From Symbiodinium natans (Eukaryota; Sar; Dinophyceae; Suessiales; Symbiodiniaceae), in NCBI GenBank assembly GCA_905221605.1, contig CAJNDS010002398.1:22501-86500 (forward strand): a DNA stretch of 64,000 bases. Direction: 5' to 3'. The notes under the pieces are model-generated. The model made no database searches. It was given only the letters and a program-made list of their open reading frames with translations, and was not told the DNA's origin. Shown in pieces: positions 46,775-58,211 of this stretch (the stretch's first letter is position 1; each line of letters opens with the position of its first letter). The position numbers were made by a program, and so were the translations under genes.

Positions 46775-46925
46775 TTTCATTTCCTTTCCTTCCTTCCTTG
46801 CTTGCTTGTTTCCTCCTTCCTTCCTGCCTTCCTTCCTTCCTTCCGTCCTTCCGCCCTTCCGCCCTTCCTTCCCTCCCTCCCTCCCTCCCTCCTTTTCTCC
46901 CTCCCTCCCTCCCCTTCCCTCTCTC
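46775..46925. repeat. CCTT/CCCT-rich polypyrimidine tract
   Basis: A tract of TTCC and then TCCC units, strongly strand-asymmetric, on the other side of the AT-rich lipase-like segment. It generates only low-complexity open frames (LPSFLPS-type). Confidence 0.95.
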
Positions 46926-46941
46926 CGTCGGAGGAACAGAA

Positions 46942-47020
46942 TAAATTATTTCTTGATCCTAAATAAGCTATTTTTGATCCTAGATAATCTTTTTCTTGAT
47001 CCTGAATAAGTTTTTTGTTG
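46942..47020. repeat. About 22-bp tandem repeat, four degenerate copies
   Basis: Units of the form TTCTTGATCCTGAATAAGTT recur at about 22-bp spacing (CTTGATCC or TTGATCC four times, with AATAAGCT, GATAATCT and AATAAGTT variants). The copies are imperfect and follow directly on the polypyrimidine tract. Confidence 0.8.
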
Positions 47021-50000
47021 ATCCGCATCCTGACTTCGGGGCCGCCATTACATGAAGCTCCACAACAGGGCTATGTACCAAGCCCATTTGCGTCTTGGGG
47101 TCCTTCCCCGAAGCCCCGAAAACCCTCGGGTCCTCAACCAAGGCCAGCAGGTGGTATGGCTCCTGCGCTCTAGGAATGAAACCAAGGAACGAAGCCCCGT
47201 CACCCCACAAACCCCCGAAAACATCCCTAAACGTACTGGAGGGCCTCAGCACCGAACAGACGGGGCAGCGTAGCATGAAAGACCTGCTGGCGTGGTTTCC
47301 CAGGACCAACAGCTGCAAAAAGTACATACGCCTATGCAGAGGGCTTCGGTCTGGCTACAAATGGGCGCCTGAACTCTGTATGAAGTAGATGGTTCATGAG
47401 TCCATCTCTTGGTTTTTTGGGACTGATGTTATGAAACTCATGGCTTTGAATGCTTAGGGCCTAGCACTAGCATGTTGAGAGTCATGGAGGCCCGAGCACG
47501 CAAAAAAGTAATGACGATGTCGATGAGGATGGTAACCGGAGCTGCTGAGGGGGCAGAACGCCAGCATTCTTTACTCGATGTACTTGCCCCAAATTGCCTA
47601 CTGCCCCTCTCTTGTTCGGACCATGGCACATCCACATGTAACTCTCGTCCACCATCTGACAACACCACCCGCCAGCAGGCAGGAGGACCGCCCTGCCGGA
47701 AACATGGGGGTGTTCGTGGTGAGGGTGGTTTGGAACGTAGGATTTCGCCCTCCCTATGTAAGATTCAAAAAACGCTGACATATTGAGGATTTTGATGATG
47801 TTCAAACTTCTCATGGCATATGATAACCCGCTTCGGGCGCCAAGTCGACAAGGCTCTTGCGGAGTTCGGCTGGGGATAAATAGTTGTTGACCCGGAGCCC
47901 TAAAGCCTTCGGACCTTGATTCGCGCCTGAATGGAAGCAAAGGCTACGACTCTGGACGTGCGGACAATCCGTTCCTTCTGTCAAGGTCCCAGCTTGGGAT
48001 TCTGGGGGCATTGGGCAAACAACTCCTGCGAGCGATTAGAGAAAACCGAGAACCACCCGTCCCCCGCCCCCCTCCTGTGGTACTTGCGAGCTCCGCCCGG
48101 CAGAGCTTGCAGCAACAGAGCCAGCAATGAATTCAAGAAAGCGGTCCTTCCAATCAGGCGAAAGCACACATTCAAAAAACAACTGCGGTTCAGGGATTTG
48201 GCGGCTTGCGTTCAGGGCTGACATATGAAGACGCATAGTATACGAAGTGTCATTATACATTTCGGGCTGCCACAGCCTGCTGGCACTGTCTTGCCAAGCA
48301 GACTTGTGAGCAGGAGGAAAGCTCAGCCCCCGCGGATCCTAGCATTTGAGTGTCCGGGCTCCAAAGTAAACATGCTCCCCCCCGCCCCCCCCTCCCCCCC
48401 GCCTAAATCCCCACCGTGAGCAAGGCAGCTCCTTGCGACTGCCCCCAAACACAAAGGGACCTTAAACCCCGGATAGACCAGGGACTTCAGGACCTTAGTT
48501 GTCCCAAATCAAGAAGGTTGTAAACAAAAACTCCCGACCAGCCCTTGCCAGCCAGATGAAAATGAAGCACCCACCTTGAAAATTGGCCGTGAGGTCCTGG
48601 CCTTTGCCTAAAGTCTAAAGAGTGCAAGTTGAGAATGGAGGATGTGTGGACGCACTACTGGCCCCTGTGCCCGCAGCTATAGTTCAAACGGCGGCTGTGC
48701 AGGACCGGTGCGTGCGTGGATGCCTACGCAGACGATGAGTCCAGGAGGTTCTAGTCGTAGGTAAGGAAAAAACAGGTGCTAATCTGCAACGCTGCTTGCT
48801 ACTCTGCTTCTACTGCAATGGTGTTGACGCGTCGCTTCTCCCGTTCACCGACAATCGTGTTCGTCACGTTACATTCCAGGCATCCTGCCAGCTTGTGCCT
48901 CCAACACTAGCAATACACTAACCTCGTCAGCACAATGCAACTAATGCAACTCTCCGTTCTGCTCTTCCTTTGGAATCCTCTGACTCGACGCTTGTGTACT
49001 CGCTGCTTGTCCCTTTTCTCCTCCTTTGGCGTCTGGGGCTGGTTGCATGTGCTTCCACCCGCTTCCCTTGCATTGTACTTCCTCGCTCTATGTGGGTGCG
49101 GTCGGCTTCGCCGATTTCTGCCTCTCCTGTCTTTGTTCCAAAGCCCTTCCTGTGTTGAAATGCTGATTTTTCGTTGTGATCACAGTCTTGCAGTTGTTCT
49201 TCTTTGGTCGTTTGTCTCGCTGCGTCTTGCCGGGTCTTGTCATCCCCCTGCCGAACGAATCTTCTCACTACGACTATTCTGCATCATCATTGTCGATTGT
49301 TAAATATTGGTTATCATGGTGAATCTTCATCGCGGCTTCGCCACTATGACGTTCTTGACCCGTTCTTAGTCTTTTTTCGCACTCTGCCAAACTTCGGCCT
49401 GGGCCTCTTCCCCCCCTCAGAGGGCCCCGGCTGCAAGACCTTGTTCGCCGGCATTGCGAGGTTGCCCAATGCTCACATTTTTCGTGACCGACTTGCTCCC
49501 AGCATCCGCCCCCCTCGTTTGGTACAGAAAGGTGCTGACGCGGACCGGAGCAGGCTGAACGAGGCGGGGCCCCCCCCGCAGTCAGAATGTCGAACTTGGG
49601 AACGAAGCCGAGACAGCCTTTACTTTCATGCGGTGTAACGTGTAAGTAAACTCGTGCAGTTTGTGCACCCAGAAAAACTCCGGTGTGTTGCAGTGTGCAT
49701 CCCAGGTCCTTCATCTCCTCGCTGCCCATCAGTGAGCAGAACTCATCTCCAGCCGAGATCGTTCGACTGGGAAGCAAGCGCTGGAGGCCAACTGGAGATC
49801 CGCGAATCCTCTGATCATCTTTTCTGCTGAGCATTCTCCGCGGAGCTTGCTAAGCGGAGCTTGCTACGCTCCCAATCGAGCAGAACATGAGAGTGCAGCT
49901 GAGTGACATCATCCGGTTGTCCAGAATGAGGCTTCCATCGCATAATCCTCCGGCATGCGGGACACAGCAGGGGCAAACAGAAATCATTGCTTCAGCTCGC

Positions 50001-53000
50001 TCGGGCTTCTTCACGGCGTCGTATCTCTAGCACCTCTGCTTAAGACGGGGGCTCCTTTCAAGATCTGCTGGAAAGCACGCACCATAGAGCTGGCATCCTC
50101 ACGGAAGCGCAGTGGGCACGAAGACTGCAAGCTCAAACCCTAAACTCCCTAAACTCCCTGAGCTTCCTAAACACTACCCATACTCTGCCCGTGCTTAGCT
50201 GTTGCCTCGCACTCCACTTCCGACTGCAGGCGCCCGCGCACACTCATCTCCGCGCCGATGAGGATTGCGCAGTTCAGCACCAACCTGGGCTGCGGACTGC
50301 GGAGCCCTACATTGGAACCTTTGGAAGATTTGGAACCTTCACCCCTGGACCTACAGGTGCCTTTGCCTTAACGGTCACACCATGGTCGCTATGGGGGGGG
50401 GAGGATTTCCACCAATTCAGGGCTTCTTCCCGACAAAACCTACATGTTCTGTAGCTGCATCAACACCGACTTCACTAAACTCCGAAAAACTCACCAAGCT
50501 AAACCAAAAACGCCGAAATTGTCAAGGCTAGGCACCGAACGGTGTGATCTAAAACAAAATTGGAGCTCAGCTCCTCCAGCCCGAACTTCTGCGCGAAGAA
50601 GGTGGCATCGCACAAGGCCAGGGCGATGGCGGATGGAACCTTTATGGATGCTTTTGGGGGACCCTTTTTTGAGGCCCTTTTTTGAGGCCCGTGCCGGGCT
50701 TCGGGGCTTTACAAACAGGCGAGAGCTTGAGAGCACTTGAGTCTGACTGGTGCTGACTGCTAACATAAACAGTCTCCGACTTGCATTACTTTTTCTTGGT
50801 ATAACCTCATGTTGATCTCCATCATTTTGGAAGCCTGGTTGTTCGTGAATTCTGTGCTTCGCTATCCCCATGCGCCCAAGAACCTTGAAGGTCAGAGGCT
50901 ACCTCTTTTGCTTGGCTTAGGACTTGCAAAGCGGTGAGGTGTAAGCACAGCAAGACATGGCCGGTTTCTTGCGGCCTTTCGACTGTAAGGGTCGTAGGGG
51001 GTCTACAGAGAAGACTGTATCTGAACGAAGCACAGCTCCAAATTATGTATCCCTGCCTAGACACTTTGGTAGATGAAAGCAACTACTTGCTTCAGTCCTT
51101 TGGCCAGCATGTGACATTCGGAAAGCTGCCAACTGGAACCATCCATCTGGGCTTGTTGAAGTGGGTGCAGGCAGCAACATCTAAGGAAGGAGCCCAAATT
51201 GTTGCCCTCAGGCAAACCAATCCAGCCAGGGTGTTCGCAGTCGTCAGCAGACTGTATGCCAGCATGTGGTCAGCTGGGATTGTTGTGGTGGCATAGCCTG
51301 GCGTACGTGGAATCAGGGCTTCGAGTGAAGTGCCGCCTGCTCAACAGAATGTGTAGGTCCAGTGTAGGTAGTTCCAAAAGTGTTCCAAACTACGTACGTA
51401 GTTACACACAGAGAAAATTGATTCCCAAAGCTGGGGGGCAGCTTAGGTTCATACAGTGCATCACCGTGCACAAGACGACGCTGATCCTCAACAACCTCTC
51501 GCCTGGGGAGAGAATTGAGACTTCCAGGACAGAGCGAGGAGAGAGAGTGGAGGGAGAGAGCGAGGGACAGAGCGAGGGAGAGAGGGAGGGCAGAAGTACG
51601 CGGGCGACGCTGTAGAAGAGCTGCGGGTCAGAAGGATCTGTCCACTGCAGACGCATGCGTCCAGTGCGTACCCGACCGAAATCGCAATCATTACCACTGC
51701 GTCCTGGCACAAAAGCCATTGAGCAAGAATGCCTTGCGCCTGGCATCATGCAGCATGCACGCAACCGCTTTGTGTCAAGTCGAGTTGTCCTCGAAGCCGG
51801 GGTCCATCACGAATTTCCCAAGGCGGGCGAGGAATGTTAACATCGACATGTGCACGCTGATAGAAGTCGCTAAACCTTGGACTCTGACAGAGTCCGCACC
51901 CATTTCTCTAGAACGGAGCCTAGAACGAGCGGCCTCGCGGAAAACGGCCCTGCATGTCCCCCTAGAGTAGTTTGGCTGCATCTGCATCACACAAATTGAC
52001 AAACTTATGTTGGGTTCGGTGCTCAGACTTCATTCGGGCAAATCCTGCAGATTAAGTGGAAAATACTGATGAGGAAATATGCGGCAAGCGACGGTAGTTT
52101 GAGATCCTGGATCTTGTCAGCCTTTCGGAGATGTGGGACTGCTGGAACGGCTCTTCCTTGAAGTGTCCTTCCTTGACAGGCAGTGGCACCCAAACTCACT
52201 AATACATTACTAGATAGGCTCAGCACGGTATTAACGAACCAGAGAGGTAGACAGCATCCCTGGTCTCACCTTTTAGGGTTCAGCACTAGCTTAAACCTTA
52301 CAAATCATAATGAGGCCCAACATCTTTAAACATCCTGCCAGTATGTGAACATGCTGCAGTGACTACACCCAGCAAATCTGCGCAACTATCCGGTCCGCTC
52401 GACACGCTCGAGTTGTGTTCTGTGGCCTTCTGTGTTGTCCTTGCCACCACGACCACAGTAAACACAAGAGCTTGACGTGGGCGAAGCAATGAAGACAAGT
52501 CTCCTTCATGGCATGGTGGCCCTTTTTGACCAAGCCTGTCCAAGCTGCCCACGTGTGACCTCCTGTGGCACTTTGCTTGGGCTGGTGTTGGGCTGGTGTT
52601 GGGCTGGTGTTGGGCTGGTGTTGGGCTGGTGTTGGGCAGGTGTTGGGCAGGTGGAGCTCTTCTTGACATGATACAAATACTGTCATTGATACAGGGTGAG
52701 CCGACCGACCCCCGACGAGAAGCCCGCACAGAGCGCACAATGGGGCTCTCTCAGGGCTCCTAGCCAATGGATGTGTGCCAGGACAACAGCAGTGCCAACC
52801 TCGGGAACTGCAACTGAGCGGCCCTTATTCTTGGGGTTTAAGTTGAGCTGACTCTTGATCCGATCCTCACCCTATAACCTTAGTATTTTTGAGGCTACAA
52901 AAGCCCCTTGAGGAGCCATCTTGCCGCTTGAGAGCTTCTTGGGCGGTTTGGGGTCTAAGAGTGGCGGTCCAGAATTGAAACAGAGCCTGGCTGTAGCGAT

Positions 53001-54246
53001 TGCTTCTTGAAAGAGGCTGATACATGCCCATCTTCACTTGTCGTGTTTCAAACTGAAAGTGCGTGTTGGGGGTTTAGGGATTTGTACTAGGAGACGAAAG
53101 TCTCAAGGAGGAGTTGCTGTGTCAAGTCTTCAAATACTTCCGAAAGCTTGCAATTCCCGAACAATGTTGCGGAATGTACGTACTCATATTTCCCCTCATT
53201 GCATCTTTCTAGGTTTGAGGGTTTTTGCGGCTGCCTTAGCGGCTAAGGTTGAAGACGAATCTGAATCCCAAAAAATCCTGCACCTCCAGAACTCTTCCCC
53301 TACACTCCGCCCAAAGCTTACGTTGACTGTGCTCTTCTGCAGCTTGCAGGTAATGGCAAAAGGCCTCTCTAGTCCTTTCAGGCAAGAGATTTCAGGATCA
53401 AGACTTAGACTTAGACAGTGCTGTATCCTGTCGAGCAACTCCAAGCATGATTTGACTGGACATTGCTCGCCGGGCACGCGCACACCAAATGGTCTACACA
53501 TGCACCTAATTTGCCTGAAGTGGCATGCCTAAGAGCAGAGATGGCGGCGTGATGGAGCCGCTCTCCCATGTGCTTCCTGCCTTGTCCCCAATCGTGAAAG
53601 GCCTCCTCTGCGTTTCTGGAACCTCCCAACCCCAGACATGATCTGCGATGCCCAAGACGCATTTCACCACTGATCCCGAAGGAGTCTCTAACACTTTACG
53701 GAGGTCTCCGGTACCAGAAGAGGACCTGCGGGGTGAGAGTTCAGAGCCTCCCTTCCCTGGATCTTACGCCGCCTAGCATCTGGACTTCAGCGTGCCCTGA
53801 ATCCTAAAACTGACCGAAGCCCCCCGAACCCAAAGCTCCAAACCACAAAGACGGTTTGGGCCCGGGACCACCAACGCCGGGCGCAGTGCCGCCAAGGCCC
53901 CCAAGGCCTGTCCATTTTCGAAGACTGGTAGATCTCAGTGAGTCTTTTTCAAGGGGGTTCTTGCGATTTTCAGGTGCTCAAGGGCTTAAGGGGGTTCAAG
54001 TGCTCAAGGCCCTCATGAGCTCCAATCCTGACAGGGCCTGCGCTGCGTTGGCGCAGTCTTGGGAAGAAAGTCCGCGAACGCTTTCAAGCGCCTCCGCGGC
54101 CTTGGTTGGTGTTGAAGGGGCTTAGGCGCGATTTTATGGGCTCAAGAGGGGCGATTTCAAGGGTTCAGAGGGGTTCGGGGCTCAAGGGTTTGGAGCTTAG
54201 GGAGGACGGTCGCAAGCGAAACTCGATTTTTGAGTTTCGGGTGCCT
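47021..54246. other. Stretch without a supported gene
   Basis: No motif found. The longest frames (49274-49834 minus, 50934-51296 plus) have no family resemblance that I recognise. The 11-bp minisatellite at 52.58 kb lies here. Confidence 0.5.
52577..52653. repeat. 11-bp minisatellite, TTGGGCTGGTG
   Basis: Seven units in exactly 77 bases; the last two share a CTGG-to-CAGG change. Confidence 0.97.
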
Positions 54247-55334
54247 ATGGTGCAGCGCTGCTTCAGCAGTTTCACTGGCATGCACACCACACCTGAACAA
54301 TGGGGCCAGGCGGCCCGGGGCTTTGCCCAGGCTGGGCTGGGTCTGCGCTCTTGCGCTGTCCATGCCGCCGCCGCCTACCTGGCTTCTGTGGGTTCCAGCT
54401 TGAAGGGCTGTGCTGAAATTTATCCTGCCTTCTCAGCTACAGCGGTGAAGGCTTCACAGGGGCTTCTCGGTGCGTGGCACAGCTGGCAGGGTGCTACGGC
54501 GCAGGCGCAGTCGCTCGAGGCGGTCTTAAGCAGCTACCTGTCCCAGCAACTGGATGCCGCCGGCTGGGATGCTCAGCTGCGCCAGGCCAGCGCTGTTGCT
54601 AAGGCCAGCCTGCAATCGGAGGCTGGCCTGGGTGCGCGGGCGTTTCTGAACGCGGTGCCATGCGGTGGCACTCGCATGGAGCCTGCCGGGTTCTTCGCAT
54701 GCGTCTTGGAGTGGCTGACGCGGTTGAAGATGGCTGGTGCCCCCGTTGCGACGGCGTGCTGGATCGCTGGAACTACCACGCTGGCATGTGTGTGGCGGGA
54801 GGGGAGCGCACTCAGCGCCACCATGCTGTGCGCGATGTGGTTTACCGCTGGGCGGAGCGAGCAGGCCTTCAACCAGTCAAGGAGGCCCCAGGCCTTCTGC
54901 TCCCACAGCGTCCTGAGGATTGCCAAGCGGCCCGGCGCCGCCCCGCAGATGTCTACATTCCCGCCTTGGCGGGGGGTCCTGCTGCATTGGATTTCGCCGT
55001 AACGGCGCCGCAGCGGCAGGACACCTTGGCCCAGGCAGGAAGAGAGACAGCTGCGCCAGCCGCCTATGCCAGGCACAAGGAAGCGCATTTGGACACAGCC
55101 CAGGCTTGTGAAAGGCAGGGCGTCGTCTTTGTGCCTATGGTCGTGGAGGCCACGGGCACCTGGGACAGGGGGGCCTCGATTGTCCTGCGCCACATTGCGC
55201 GCGCAGTGGCCGCCCGCACAGGTGGGGACACTGCGGGGTTGCAGGCTTCCCTGCTTCAGGAGCTGTATGTCGTCGTCAGGGGCAGCCGGGCCAGGGCCGC
55301 TCTGCGGCGGCGGAGTGAAGCCGCAGGGGGGTAG
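54247..55334 (+). pseudogene. LINE-type ORF2 C-terminus, 5'-truncated and frameshifted
   Basis: Two overlapping plus-strand frames form one protein. The first (54247 to about 54690) reads SFTGMHTTPEQWGQAARGF, LGLRSCAVHAAAAYLASVG and ARAFLNAVPCGGTRMEPA. The second continues from about 54690 with LRMRLGVADA, then a CX2CX9HX3C zinc cluster (CPRCDGVLDRWNYHAGMC), GGERTQRHHAVRD, RRRPADVYIPALAGGPAALD and a C-terminal helical part, to a stop at 55334. This matches the C-terminal region after RT and its Cys-rich motif in LINE ORF2 proteins that I know from dinoflagellate genomes. No RT motifs are left, so the copy is 5'-truncated, as usual for LINEs. A shift near 54690 breaks it further. The upstream telomere-like text (54106-54246) is in frame by chance. 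Confidence 0.75.
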
Positions 55335-57100
55335 TGGCCTCGCCCCTGGCCTGTGAAACCCCAGCCGCCCGGCCATGGAGGCTGTAGGTGTTAGCCATGG
55401 AGGTGACGCAGGCATGAGGCAAAAGGTGGGTGACGAGGACGCTCCCGCGATGCAGAGTATGATGGCATTGAAGGCGAGGCAAGAAATAGACACCGCGAAA
55501 GACTGATGGGCGTGAAGACGATGACGTGAGTAGGGTTAGCCCACGCATTTTGCGGTGCTTCGCCGAGTCCCAAGGACCTAGCGGTGGATGTACACAGGAA
55601 GTCTAGGCCCCTTGTGTTCTTTTGGCGCCGCCCTCAGAAGTAGGTGCTTGCCCTTTGCTGTTGGGTTGGCTTCTTAGCCCACAGCGCGGTCTCCTTTTGA
55701 CGATTAAGCCCAGCACCTTCTGTCAAGATCTTTCACGCCTACGGGACCCAAAGCACCACAAACTAGGAAGCTTGCGACTCTCAAGAACTGAAAGTTGGGT
55801 GTAGGGCTGAGCCTTTGATTTTGAAAAGCATCCTGGGCTGGACGAAGTGGTGAGATCTCATACGCCCTTGCCCGCCAGTTCAACAATCTCAGCCGCAGCG
55901 TTCAGAACGAATACTCTTGGATGACCTCCTGCAGACTACCACCAGTGTAGTTGATTCTTGGATTCGCGTTCTTCGCTTGTGTACTGGGAGCTTTACGTTG
56001 TGTTGGCAAGAACGGCGTCCGATCACGGCACGGTCGATGGCGATGGTTCAGAAACCGAGGCCGTGGTAGAAATTGGAATGTTGCATACAGCTTGGCATGG
56101 TTGATGGTATACGGCTGCCGCAGGGCTCAAAGAGAAAGACCTGCTGCACTACCAGTGACTCACAGGGAATGGAAGCTGACTCCATCCCTCTGACCGCCAT
56201 CCCCCCCTCTCTCCCCCTCGCCTCTCTCTTTCCCTCGCCCATGTTATCCACTTCAGTTCGGGCCCGCGCGAGCACAGACAGCACGGGCAGGTCAGAAAGC
56301 ATGACCTTGAAACAAGAACAATGGTGAGGAAAATGGTGGGAAAAAAGAAAAAAGCGACCACACGGATCTTTGGAAATCGGAGGATTTCCCCGCCATCCTT
56401 GGGGCTAGGGCATAAACTGAGGGGAATGGGCGAAGGCTAGCCGGCTATTTGCTGTCAACGTCGAAGCCCTCCGCTGAGGCGGGAACTTTAGTCGGTCCTT
56501 GCATGGCATTGGACAGATTCTGCGTGTCGAAGCCTGGGGCAGTGCGCTGAATTCGCCTGGCGTCTTGGATTTGGGCGCTACCTTCTGCTCCAGACATGTC
56601 CAGATCTTCGCCGAGGGCAAGAGCTTCCCTGCTCACCAAGTGCCACAAATCATCCAAAACGCTGCTCTCACGGCCTGGGGCTTTCTCCTTTGCCGCAACG
56701 AACAGCCTGTGTCGCGAAGCAACTGCAACTGTGTGATGTCCCAGCTGCCTCTTGATCAGAAAACCCAGAGATTGCGCCTGTGGGGCCTTTTCAAGAAGAC
56801 CTGGCCTTCTTGTCAGTGATTCCTCTCAGGCTTGTAGGGCTGCAAGTGACCTGCAGGGATCTTGTGGGGTGTGGTATCTGCTGACACTTGCACAGTTCAG
56901 TTTGTGCAGAAGCTGTACCCTAAGCCTAAACCCTAACTTAGCCTACAGCTTGTATGTCTTTATTTTCCTGGCAGTTGGCAAACCGGCCCTCGGACACGCT
57001 GCTTGCCAACCCGCAGACGGCTCTTGGTTTTGGCATTTGACGCGGCTGGACCTCGATCATTCTTCGCCGCAAACTGCCCTCATGGCATTTACCCCAAAGC

Positions 57101-57220
57101 ACGGCACAGCACGGCACAGCACGGCACAGCACGGCACAGCACAGCACAGCACGGCACAGCACGGCACAGCACGGCACAGCACGGCACAGCACGGCACAGC
57201 ACGGCACAGAATGGCACAAC
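57101..57220. repeat. 10-bp minisatellite, ACGGCACAGC
   Basis: Twelve units without length change; the fifth carries ACAG and the last two are degenerate. Confidence 0.97.
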
Positions 57221-57462
57221 ATGGCAGAACTTACAGCTCAGAAACAGCACTGAAGAAGCTTAAAAAGCGCTCTGCTTCGATTTGCGCCACCCTAAACCCA
57301 GCTATACACCATCTACAGAAGGGCCAGTCTTGACGTAATGATTGTAGCGTTTCCCATAAAGCCCATCAAGCCCTCGGCATCTCCTGCTGTTTTTGAATCC
57401 CGAGGTGCCGGCCGCAAGGTGTTGACCTCGGCGGGAAGAGCCACACTAGGCGGGTGTTGAGA

Positions 57463-57584
57463 CGGGCGGGGGGGTGAGGGGGTGAGGGGGTGAGGGGGTG
57501 AGGGGGTGGGGGGGAGGTGTGAGGGGGGTGAGGGGGGTGAGTGGGGGTGAGGGGGTGAGGGGGTGAGGGGGTGAGGGGGTTGGG
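57463..57584. repeat. G-rich 9-bp repeat, GTGAGGGGG
   Basis: More than ten units with runs of five to seven G, a strong G-quadruplex candidate on the plus strand. Confidence 0.95.
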
Positions 57585-58166
57585 CGACTGGGGCTTCGTT
57601 CCAACATGGCATTGATCCGAGCTGTGGACAGTACCCTGAGACCCAAGTTCAGGCAGCCTGCAAACACGGTTGGGATGTTTGGGAGGAGTCCGCCATTTTC
57701 GATGCCAACGCATGGAGAGGCCTCCGGTGGAAGGCGTCCATGAGGCCTCCCAGGCAGGTGCTGCAAAGCTGGGCAAGTCCTGCAATTTCCCCCTGAAGCA
57801 TGATGTTGGTGCCTTGCATTGGACATCTCACGCGCATGCTGCCAGCTGTCCGGACCTGAGCCCCAAGTGGAAAATGCAGGGAGGCCTGAAAGTGGATTAT
57901 CCGGGCGTTTGGGTGCCAACAAAGACTCAGACGAGGCATTTGGCCTCTTTCTTTCTTTCTTGGGGGCAAGGGGGGCAGGGCCCCGGTATTCGGGGTACCT
58001 CTGGTTGGGGTGGTCGGAAAGAAGGAGCTCGGGTTCAGTTTCTCCCCTATGGCGGCTACAAGCCCGCCGCCGGTTTCCGCTCCTTCCCCCTTTCCACTCG
58101 TCTGTACTTGTCGGTAGGCCCCGGACCGCTTCACAAGGTAAGTACTGCAGGCCCCCGCATTTGGCC

Positions 58167-58167
<1 letters not shown>

Positions 58168-58208
<41 letters not shown>
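58168..58208. repeat. TC microsatellite
   Basis: About eighteen TC units with one CC interruption. Confidence 0.95.

Positions 58209-58211
<3 letters not shown>

Noticed and set aside
49274-49834. Minus-strand frame of 186 codons
   Set aside because: No recognised motif. Low-complexity Gly/Arg/Cys-rich parts, and other frames are also open.
54573-55493. Minus-strand frame of 306 codons
   Set aside because: It is the shadow of the LINE C-terminus on the plus strand, which carries the recognisable zinc cluster.
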